NCBI GenBank assembly: GCA_963969365.1 | Contig: OZ017762.1 | Location: forward strand, 558,001 to 622,000 | From: Asterochloris sp. CNOR1 | Taxonomy: Eukaryota; Chlorophyta; Trebouxiophyceae; Trebouxiales; Trebouxiaceae | Reading direction: 5' to 3' | Length of the DNA: 64,000 nucleotides | In this document: positions 30,401-39,609 of the stretch, one piece after another | Layout of the letters: each line of letters opens with the position of its first letter | Position numbering within the stretch: position 1 is the first letter of the stretch | Made by a program: the position numbers and the translations under genes | Notes under the pieces: generated by a model | Database searches by the model: none | What the model was told of the DNA's origin: nothing | What the model saw: only the letters and a program-made list of their open reading frames with translations

Positions 30401-32609
30401 CCATGTTGGGAGCACAGTGGGGGATTGCTTCCTCACATTGGTGTACAGGGGGACGGCTGCACCAAGACTGGCGAACAACACGCTTGCTGTTGTGCTGCGA
30501 GCCCCTCACTGGTGGCAGGCAATGCCCTGCACTCCGCCGCAACACACAGGGGAGTACACTTGTCAGGCTGCAGACATGTCTGGCTGCCTCCACCCTGCAG
30601 CACATGAATATGTGCAGACATGTCTGGGTGCTGCATCTTCCTTGAGCAAGAAGGTGAATTGACTGAGCAACCTTTGACAAACAGTGCCAGCACAGCTTGA
30701 CACTGGCAGACTGCACACAAGAGCTGCCAGTGTAGCTTTACAAGCTGCACTGAGAAGCAGATGCACTGGAGTTGCTTGCATAAATATCAGGCTCCAAGGC
30801 AAGGCAGTGCCAAGCCAAAAGGCTTCACGGCAGCGTGGTGCGCCATCAGTTTGTAGCCATGTCAATCCCAGGCCCATAAGAGGAAAAGCAGGTGGACCAT
30901 TGGGCCATGCGCATGAAGCAGCGATCATGGCAACGCGATTCAGGCCGCCGCCACACCAAACCACACCCTGAGCAGAGCTGCTCAAGCGCCAATGTAGCTC
31001 GTGCTCACAAGCGTGACATCAGGCATGTTGATGGAGCAGATCTGCAGCCAGTGCAGGATCATGCAGCTCGATGCAGCAGCCCTACGCACTTGTTGGTGTG
31101 GGCGTGGTGGTGGTTGTGCTTGATCCTCCAGGGCTCAAAGGGGTAGATGAGGGGCGCAAAGGCAAGGGTGCCCACAATGTCCTCCAAGAGCTTATTTTTG
31201 GAGAAGCTGCGGTGCCCACAGTCGTGCCCGACCACAAAGAACTGCAGGAGGAGGGGAATCGCGGTGTTAGTGAGGCTGCTTGCTGCCTTGACTGGCAGGT
31301 GGTGTGAACACTCATTGGGTTGATACAGGTGGCGCCAGATGCAATGCCTGCTTGCAGTGTGTAGACAGCAGCCATCCCAGGGCCTGCCACACCAGACCAT
31401 GCTGCTGACATAAGGACATTCTGCAGCCATGACCTGCTCCTGGAGCTCTGTGAAGCCTGTAATGCGTGATCAGGCCACACACAGGAATTTCTGGAGGCCC
31501 AGCCATGTCCTGGAGCAAGGCACCCGCTCAGCTGTAAAGGCTGTAACAAGAAACGCTACACCATAGCGCAGCCTTGCTTCCCAGCTTGGAGGCAGCTTGC
31601 TGCCCAGCCAGCTCTGAGGCCAGCCTGGTGTGAGCCAGAGCAGCATAATCCTGGAGGGTCACCCACATCTTTTACCAAATGCATGCCGGCATGAAGCCGG
31701 CTTGCTGCCAGGCCGCCTGCGAGGCACCATCTGTGGGGCATCTGCCACCGCAAGCCTGCAGGATGCACTCCTCACCCCACGTGAAGGCGCTGCCATCAGG
31801 GGCAGGCAAGGATCATGCCAGGCAAGGGGCAGCATGGACCCAAAGCACAAGTGTCCCAGCAGGCAGGCAGCTTGGGCCTGTCCCCTGGGCTGCAGCCAAT
31901 CGTCTGGCAGCTCACCCCCGTGAAGGCGGGTACCGGCAAAGGCCCAGGCCAGGGGCAGCATGTACCAGGGGCTGATGCTGATGAGGTACAGGCTGACAGC
32001 CACCGAGGCCAGCGTAATGCCCACTGCGCTCCAGGCCTTCAGGGGCTTGACTTCGAACACCTGCAGGGCAGGGTGGAACATGGCATAAGCCTGGGTGAGC
32101 TTGGCGTGAGGTGTAGACAGCACTGCGCCATGCTCAGGTGGCTGGGGCTGACAAGTCGTGACAGCTGTGCACTGACTGCTGCACTGCAAGACGAGCTGGA
32201 GACCTTTGAAGGGGCGGGGCACAGCTTGGCCCCAGCACCTTATGAAAAGCCAGTGGCTCTGCAGCAGTGTGCCTGGCCAAGCAGCAGCCTTTGCCAAGCA
32301 GCAACCTATCGAAGAAACTGAAACGTGGCCCGTGCATGACTGCGCCCTGTCCAGATGCTTGGCTGTTCTCATAAACGCCATCCTGACCTCCTGTGGCATG
32401 GATTTGATAATCTGCCCCAAGGTGACATCGTCTGGCAGCTCCTTGCCAATCTGGCGGTAGCCCAGCCTATGCGCTAGCTCTGTGCGGTCCTCGTCATTCA
32501 ATTTCTGAATGTCTGTGGTCTGAGGCAGCGATAGCGCTGCATGTACGATGTGCCGGGCTGTCAACCGGTGGCGCCGGAGGCCCTGATGTCTGAGAGTGGC
32601 CTGCACCAA
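27445..32609 (-). CDS. FAD6: Plastid omega-6 fatty acid desaturase
   Basis: Exons (descending): about 32607-32388, 32060-31917, 31241-31090, 30395-30215, 29332-29220, 28752-28621, 28301-28187, 27630-27445. The protein matches FAD6, which puts the delta-12 double bond into 18:1 on plastid glycerolipids using ferredoxin. Histidine boxes are HDCGH, HNHHH and HVPHH, and there is the FAD6-specific [11 protein letters not shown] and the [11 protein letters not shown] stretch. The start of the first listed exon is rich in Arg, His and Ala, fitting a transit peptide; the initiator ATG is not resolved. At the end of the exon at 31917 the sequence has five G in a row (coding strand); the only GT leaves one extra base and breaks the frame to HDCGH, while every other junction is exact. 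It is a sequence error or a real frameshift. Confidence 0.93.
27685..27850 (-). repeat. FAD6: Intronic duplicate pair in FAD6
   Basis: About 60 bases at 27690-27745 are repeated at 27795-27850, sharing GCTGCAGTGCA and CATGC runs. The pair lies wholly inside the last intron. Confidence 0.6.
28942..29056. repeat. 27-28-bp minisatellite, about four copies
   Basis: Tandem units of about 27 bases, each with AGCCCAGCAGCGAGCACC and a variable end, lie in the FAD6 intron between exons 29220 and 28752. The last unit is shortened by three bases. It is not coding. Confidence 0.9.
29338..29540 (-). repeat. FAD6: Duplicate next to the FAD6 exon at 29332
   Basis: Sequence at about 29340-29395, directly upstream of the exon in transcript sense, recurs at about 29489-29540 with the exact run ACATGTCAGTGGGAGCAC. 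Spacing is about 149 bases. Confidence 0.8.
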
Positions 32610-33146
32610 GTGATGGGCGTAAGAGGCGCTGCAGAGAGCAGCACGGCGATTTGCCGCCGCACAACACTAGTGGAAAACTCCAGGCTTACCGACCGGCTTA
32701 GCTGTGGCAAGCAGGTGGGCAGCTGTCCACCTGCAAGTGAAGAGACACAATGAGGCCAGCAGGACCCATATGGACAGCAGGCTGTTTGCAAAAAGCACTC
32801 ACCAAGGTGCGCTTTGCAGATCGACCTTCGGTGCATGCATCCTGCCGCCTGCAGCAATAGGCAGAGGCTTTTTAGGTCTCTATCCCTCTCATGCCAGCCA
32901 CTCGCAGGCCACGCCACACCAATATGGCTCTTACCTGCTGCTGCAGCGCCATGGCCATACTTACTCAGTGCTGCAGAGGGGCTGCAATCTAGCAACACAA
33001 GTCGCAGGAATCAGTCCGAGTAAAACGTGGGGCTGGCAGACTCCTGGCCACAGCTGCCACCGCTGAGGCAGGATCTGCATTTCAGTCAAAGCCCTACAAT
33101 CGGGTAGTGGCCCACCAGTCCTGGTTGTTCCAGAACTGAATTCTGA
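32610..33146. other. Divergent 5' region of FAD6 and DDX51
   Basis: Shared upstream region. It must contain the first FAD6 exon or leader and the DDX51 promoter. No motif is recognised. Confidence 0.4.
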
Positions 33147-36066
33147 ATGGTAGGCACTGGCTCAGATGCCCCTGCAGGCCAGGGCCCAAGCACCTCTGCA
33201 CTGGTGCTGCCCTGGATGCGCATGCCACAAGCAGTCCATGCCGAGGCCCATGCAGCTTTGCACTCTGTCAAAGGACTGGATCACCGCCTGGCAGGGGCCC
33301 TGCAGCAAGGTGGGAACCACGCCCGAGATGGCTGCTTTGCAGGGATGGCTGCTGTGCGGAGGCCGCGATGTCTGTGATCCCATCATACAGCTCTAGATAA
33401 CTGTAGCTTCTGTGCCCAGGCCTGGTTGTGCGTCACACATCTGCCCTTGGCTTACATGGTGTACAAGGCAGCTGCGGCTGCTGCTGCTGAGGTGTCACCA
33501 TGATGCAGGCGGCTACAGCGAGCTCCTGCCTGTTGCTGCTGAGGCGTCACCATGATGCAGGCGGCTACAGCGAACTCCTGCCCGTTCAGACTGCAGCCTG
33601 GTCCATGCTGGCTGGGGGTCACAGCCAGGCGCACGACCTCTGCCTGTGCGCCCCCACGGGCAGCGGCAAGACGCTGGCGTATGCCCTGCCCATCGCGCAG
33701 GCGCTGGCCAGGTATGCTGCACGCTGTTATGTTGCTACGCTGCCAAGCTGTTTTGTTAGGTGGGCCTAGAAGCCGAAGGTGACGTGGCCACTGCCCCTCA
33801 CTGGGTGCCCCTCTTTGGTGCCCCTGCTGCTCTGATTAACGCCAAGCCTCCGGCTTTTGATGCCCAGTTTAGCTCACCCATGACTGCTGCCAGTGCAGGC
33901 ATCAGGAACGTGGCCCCAGGGCTCTGCTGGTGCTCCCAACCCAGGACCTGGCCCAACAGGTGAGCCTGCATCGTGTTGTGCAAGAGTAAGCCTCCCATAT
34001 GTTGGTGGAGCAGCCAGCTCCCAACTTCAGGGATGAAGTGTCAAGCTCAAGCCCCGTAAGGGTCCTGTCTGCAAGACACTGCTTGCTCTGCCGTTCCTGT
34101 TGTCCTCTTTCGCTGCCGCTGCACAGGCATGCTGCTCACCAATACGGCAGACACCACGATGTATGGTCAGCCAGAGCTCGCATGGCAGCGCAGGTGTTCC
34201 ACGTCTTTGCCGCACTGTGCCCAGCAATGGACCTGACTGTGGGCCTGGCGTCTGGGCGACACTCCCTGGCTGCAGAGGCAAGCGCCCTGGCGGGCCTGCA
34301 GACCCGAGATGCAGGGCCTGGCAGCCAGCTGGATGCGCCGGCCTGGCTGCAGCCACCCGCAGTCGACATCCTGGTGGCCACACCTGGCAGGCTCATGCAC
34401 CACCTGCAGGCCCTGGGCAGCCCTCTCTTGGGCGCACTGCGCTTTCTGGTGAGCCGCGTCCACTTACAATGTGTGTGCTTCTGATCCCACATCCCACTCC
34501 ACACCTGCGGGCTTGCCTATGAACTTATCCTGCACATCCCGGCTCCAGTGCTTGTCCCTCTGCATACACTGCCCTCTCCTTGCATTGCATCAGCCAAGCT
34601 CAGATATTCAATGATGTTGGGGGGCCTTATGTGGAGAAGCTCATATGGTGCAGGTCGTGGACGAGGCGGACCGCCTCCTGCGCCAGAGCTACCATAACTG
34701 GCTGCCCCATGTCATGGCAGCCATCGCCACCCCGCCAGACAGCCCAAAGCCCAGGGTCCTCAAGATTCTGGTGTCAGCCACGCTCACGCGCAACCCCCTC
34801 AGCATCGAACGCCTGGGCCTGCACTGCCCGCGCTATGTGGTCTTCAGCAGGGGCAACCAGCGGTGAGCAAGGCGCTGTGTGTGTGTGTGTCACACCTGAC
34901 GGCAGAGCCCGTATGGGTGGCCTGCCTGCACACTGCTGACGACCAGCTGACAACTGGTTGCCAGCAGCATGCTGCACTGACGCCCACCCCCTAGGTGGCA
35001 CAATGAGTGTGGTCGTGCCTGCAGCGGATGTGCGTGCCCAGCTGCTGTCGATGCACTATGGACAGGTAGGGGATCTCCATCAGACTATTCATCTTGCACG
35101 CAAACATGGCCCACTTGCCTGCAGGCACCGCGTGCCCAAAGAGCTGAAGGAGTTCAAGCTTATCTGCGACCCTGCCAAGAAGCCTGCGACCCTGCTGGCG
35201 CTGCTGCAAACCCTGCAGGGCCAGAAGACAATCATCTTCCTGGCCTCCCTGCAAGCTGCCCACCGGTAGGAGCTTGTTTGCAGTCATTGCCAGTTGCAGC
35301 AGTGTGTGGTCAGCACTGTTGAGGCAATGATTCAGGTGCCAGCTTGTTGACTACTTGGGCAAGCCGCTGATAGCTTGGCAGGTGCTTTGGCCATGCCTTG
35401 ATGGTCCTTGCAGCATCTGCGCCATTGAGAGGGCATTGTGGCTGCACCATGGGTGCGATCTGGCTCTCCCCATGCTGAAACAGCTGGCCCTCTTCTGTTT
35501 GTCATGTCAAGTGGCACTGCTTGCGGCACCATCAGTTGGGGCACCAGTCCTTGTGCTAATTGTGCAGGCTGGCCCTGTTACTTGTGGCCACGTTCGCGGC
35601 GACAAGATTTGTCAATGCCTGCACCTGCAGGCTGGCGCTGTTCCTGATGGCATGCAAGCACACCCTCCCAGACACAGTGGTGGAGTACAGCAGCCTGGTG
35701 CCCCCCAAGGAGCGCAGAAAGCACCTGCAAGCCTTTCAGGAAGGCGCTGCCAGAGTCCTGGTGGCATCGGATGCCATGACTCGAGGCATGGACGTGCCTG
35801 GCGTTGAGAATGTCGTCAACTATGATGTGCCAGCCCATGCTACAACCTATCTGCACCGCATTGGCCGCACAGCCCGGGCTGGCAAAGCTGGACGTGCCAT
35901 CACGCTGCTGAAGCCAGAGGATCTGCACCACTTCAAGGCTTTGCTTCACAAGCTTGACAATGCCTTTGTCAGGCAGTGGCATGTGAACAGGGGGAGCATC
36001 CACAGCTTGGAAACGACCTGTGAACAGGCGCTGGCTGCTATGCAGAAGCAGCTGTCTGTAATGTGA
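33147..36066 (+). CDS. DDX51: DEAD-box RNA helicase, DDX51/Dbp6 type
   Basis: Seven exons: 33147-33309, 33561-33711, 33899-33959, 34194-34448, 34654-34862, 35125-35265, 35631-36066; 471 residues, at the short end for the family because the N-terminal extension is brief. Motifs in order: Q-like LLPVQ at 60-64, APTGSGKT at 85-92, PTQDL, TPGR, VDEAD at 212-216, SAT at 251-253, SDAMTRGMDVPG at 373-384 and HRIGRTARAG at 402-411. All catalytic residues are present. The family acts on pre-60S ribosomal particles in the nucleolus. The start ATG is at 33147; LPWMRMP soon after it resembles the family's N-terminal block. The second and last exons are preceded by copies of their own starts. Confidence 0.9.
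33489..33592 (+). repeat. DDX51: 52-bp tandem duplication of a 3' splice site
   Basis: Units 33489-33540 and 33541-33592 differ at about three of the first 46 positions. Each holds the acceptor GATGCAG and the codons for GGYSELLPV. Only the second keeps the frame: use of the first acceptor reads a stop after about 14 codons. Confidence 0.92.
35481..35600 (+). repeat. DDX51: Two decayed copies of the last DDX51 exon start
   Basis: Copies at 35481-35511 and 35563-35600 repeat CAG, CTGGC and the following codons of the exon at 35631. Translated they read QLALF and RLALL against RLALF in the true exon. Confidence 0.8.
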
Positions 36067-36305
36067 GTTCAGATTTGTTGTACACTGATGAATCCTTTGA
36101 ATGACATGAATCAGATGGATTCCTGTGGTTGAGATGCCTGATTCTCGGACTGGCAGCACTGAAAGGTGTATGTCAGATTCAGAGAGCTGCCTCATGACCC
36201 TGACCACTTTCCCCCTGCCCACCCCCACCGGCCCCTTATTGGCTTTGAATTTCTGTGACTACGCGTTCAGCAGCTGACGTTGATCTGGACCTTTTTCATT
36301 GACCT
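36067..36305. other. Convergent spacer of DDX51 and MT-A70
   Basis: AT-richer spacer between facing stops. A TGTAA pentamer, the common green-algal poly(A) signal, overlaps the last DDX51 codons at about 36057, too near the stop to be a safe call. Confidence 0.35.
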
Positions 36306-38235
36306 TCAGAGTGATTGCTGGTTGGCAGCTATGGGGCAAGTGCCTGGCCTCTGTGCTCTGAGCTCCCCCAGCCTTGTCTTGAACTCAGCTGGTGAAGTGG
36401 TGCTGCCGGACACCTCATTGCCCACGGTGACCCAGTAGTTCCGCAGGTTGTTCTGCCTGCCAAACACCTCCAGGTAGCACCCTGCAGGAGGCAGAGGCTA
36501 CTCTGTGGCATTGCTGCTGGTTTGACTACCTGCAGACTGTGCCCACAGATTGCTGCAGTGGGGCAGCATCCTTGCTTGCACACATGGTGTCAGTACCACC
36601 TGCACATGATCTCGTGTAAAGGGCCGCAAGCCGCTTACCATTTGGCACGAGGTCCTCGATGAGCTCATATATCTCCTCTGGCTTCTGGCTTTGACCACGC
36701 CTCTGGCTGCATATCAGATCATTGCGCAGCCCACAGCGAGTGCCGGGGGCAGTCGGTCCATCCTTCCTGGCCACCAAGCACACTTCCTGCATGCAAGAGC
36801 AATGGCAAGGTGCTGTGGGCAGCGTGGAATGCAACAGCACTGTGCAGCACCATGTCAAAGCGCCAAGCAGCTGTACTGCTGCACCTTGGCATGCTGCAGG
36901 TAGTAGCCATGCGACTTGGCCATGCGGCGATTCACAGTCAGCTTGACCCAGGCAATCTCGTCCACCAGCCTGCATGCCACAGCAGTGTTGCTTCACAGCA
37001 AGCACCACAAGGCATGCCGTTGCCAGGGGCAGCCAGCACAAGGGCGTATATCAGGCAGTCTGAGGCATCTCAGCACAGGCAAAGGTACTGCAATGGCTGC
37101 TGCAACACATGCATGGTGTTTGGCACACTCTCATGCTTGTGTGATCCTATCACATTCAGCTCCAGGGCTGCAAAGCATGCACCTTGCCCAGTGCACTCAC
37201 ATGGCACACCTGTGCAGCTGCTGAGGCATGCAAGCTTGCTTGGCCTGGCGCACTCACGTGTAGCCCCACTGAGCAAACAGCTGGAGAGCAAATCGGAAGC
37301 TGGCATTGATGACCCACACAAAGAGGTAGCCATGGTGCTGCAGCTGTGGCACTGGCAAATTCAAGATGTCCTGATTCGTCAGCTGATTGTACCCCAAAGC
37401 CACCCCTGCAGCAGGCGCGCAGAGTCTTGAACAGCGCTTCCTGGAATTTGGCAGACATAACAGCGCCTGCAGCATGTTGGCCGGGCCTGCGAACCCTGCC
37501 TGGGCAATGCCCTGCCTGCAGAGACATGTGTCGGCTTGGCCAGGCGCCTCCTGCTTGATTGTCTGTGCTAAGCTGCACAATGCCTGCCTCTCTGGGCTAT
37601 GTGAGTCCGGATTCTTATGCAGCAGCAGCCAGCCCACAAGGGTTTACAGCATGCGCCAAATTCACCTCGTGTGGGGTTGGATGTTGCCAGCTGCCAGGGA
37701 GGGTCCATCATGATGACATCAAAGCAGGAGGCCTGTATGAGTGGCTGCCAGTTGTAGCTGCGCACATCTGCCTGGACGGGTATGCTGAGTGGGGGCACCT
37801 GGCAAAAGCACAACCAGGAGATGAGAGGGCATTGATGGTCATGGAGCGATGGACAACCACAAAGTAACTCTGGAGGCTGTGGGGCACGCGCAGGGGGACA
37901 GCTGGTAGGCATGCTGGTAGGCACACTGTGCGCTTTTGCACAGAACTGAGCACGTCTGCCCGGAAGAGGAGGCTGCCTGGGGCCACCTGGCACAGGCAGC
38001 CAGACAGACAACAGACATGCTGTCCTGAGGCCCAAGCACACACATGGGAGAGTCCAGTGCTCACTTGTGGCTGGTATGCAGGGTCCAGCTGTGTTGCTGC
38101 AGCAGCTGGGGGTGCTCGATCCATGTGGTCATGCCCATCTTGCAGGCAGCCTGCCTGCTTAGCCTCATTTGCAAGGTTTTTCAGCTGCACACGCAGCCGT
38201 GCAATTTCTTGATCCAGTTCAAGTGAGCTTGGCAT
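36306..38235 (-). CDS. MT-A70 family adenine-N6 methyltransferase (AMT1/MTA1-like?)
   Basis: Six exons (descending): 38235-38065, 37771-37666, 37405-37258, 36969-36885, 36786-36639, 36481-36306; 277 residues. After a short N-terminal helix with heptad-like spacing comes the Rossmann core with catalytic DPPW at 80-83, followed by NPTRG, then GYLFVWVIN, KSHGYYLQHAKEVCLVARK and a C-terminal VFGRQNNLRNYWVTVGNE. The intact DPPW argues for an active enzyme rather than a METTL14-like partner. It lacks the long N-terminus and CCCH fingers of METTL3. From memory of the family, the NPTRG after DPPW and the NNLRNYW ending resemble the protist AMT1/MTA1 clade that methylates DNA at ApT, known in ciliates and some green algae; this placement needs a tree. 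Start ATG at 38235 is the first of a clean exon. Confidence 0.88.
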
Positions 38236-38498
38236 TGCCAGCCTCCCTTGAAGCTGCCCAGCACATGGCTTGATGAGGCACTTGTCTCAGGGATAGTCAG
38301 AACATATTGAGCACAAGGATGGGCGCATGTGGAATCTTGCGGCAGGTCCTTTCCAGTTGATCTCACGAAAATATAATTGTCGTCGCCTGCCAGGCCACAG
38401 CTGGGGGTCCTGCGACTCTTTCTCCTGCATGTTTGACAGGGTGATGCACTGATGCACATTGACAGGCCCACAACATAAAGCGCAGGGGTGAACGGCGA

Positions 38499-38855
38499 GG
38501 TTGACCAACTTCGGTTTTGGAGTCGGTGCCCCCGTAGCCATCGGTACTGCTGTCAGTGGTGCACAAGACGATGACCAGGTGTGTTGCAGCTGTAAACATG
38601 TCATTCATGAGAATCCTGACACTTAGCCCACCAACTCCCACCCTGCAGATAAGCGATGCAGAACAAGGGGGTGCCCCTGCTGCTGGGCAACCAGTTGACA
38701 TCCTTAACAGCACAGCAGCAGCAGGGCTGAAGGCCTCAGACCATACCTCAGCCCAAGCAGGGCTGAATGTGCAGGTGAAGGGCTGGAGGAATAGGCCGTC
38801 TAGGGCAGAGAGGAAGCGCCGGGTAAGAGAAGCATTGGGAAAGGATGTAGAGTAG
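38499..38855 (+). CDS. Unidentified protein, C-terminal part
   Basis: Two plus-strand exons join in phase: about 38499-38578 and 38647-38855. The second follows a good CCCTGCAG acceptor, is Ala/Gly-rich, and ends with a basic helix RAERKRRVREALGKDVE before a stop. I do not recognise the family. The 5' end would lie in 38250-38500, divergent from the MT-A70 gene. A minus-strand reading of the same bases is also open, so the strand is not certain. Confidence 0.35.
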
Positions 38856-39609
38856 AGCACTCGCCAGTTTGTGTGTCTATGTAGAGGAAAGCCAGGGAGA
38901 TGCTTTGCCTCAACAACATGGTCAAACAAGAAGAAGGAGCCCCAGCAGAGACCAGGGAGGAAGTGTTGTACACGCAGCCAGGCCTTACCTATGCCAATCC
39001 AGTATGCCTACACGTCATGACCATGGAGTTGTTGACACACCTGCTTACCTGATTGTCGCAAAGCGACACGTTCTCCTGTGCATTTGCAGAACCAGCATAG
39101 GCTAGACCATGTCCAGCAGCGAGCCCCTACATATACTAAGCCGGTTCGCATGCAAACATGTACATTTCAGTTGTGATACACTTGCTCACCAATACTTTTA
39201 ATGGTCAAGTTCTCCTCCGCCTGCAGCAACCGTACAGCCTGCATCATGTCGAGCAGCACCTGGCCACTCACCAGCAATGCCACCAGTCCACAGGCCTTGT
39301 GCCGCCTGTAAGCAGCCTGACATACGAGCCCCCATACCAAGCGATGATGCCGGGCCCCACCATGACCTACTACCACAGTTGCACAGTCCACATCTATCTT
39401 TGAGACCAGAGTCGCTTGACTAGCCTACACTAGGCTAGTTTTGTCAAAGGACACCACAGGATGACAGCACATACACAACAGGGATAGGAAAAGACACTGC
39501 AGCACCTGCCACGCTTGTGCCACAAACCTCATATCTTGGCGGTCATTTGCCCGGGTATTGCTCAGGTTTTTTTGGTGACCTAGATCGAGCCTCTGTCCCC
39601 CAGTGCGCC
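38856..39609. other. Unresolved stretch, possible minus-strand exons
   Basis: Minus-strand readings look exon-like in two places: about 38975-38860 (with SFFLFDHVVEAKHLPGF) and 39280-39190 (with VLLDMMQAVRLLQ, then a good GTGAGC donor). They could belong to a short minus-strand gene, but I could not join them. The last 200 bases should hold the MTR4 promoter. Confidence 0.3.

Noticed and set aside
34873-34892. Short GT microsatellite
   Set aside because: Only a few repeats; no evidence of function.
34995-35066. An extra DDX51 exon between 34862 and 35125
   Set aside because: Its phase does not fit either neighbour, and skipping it gives exact frame and family length.
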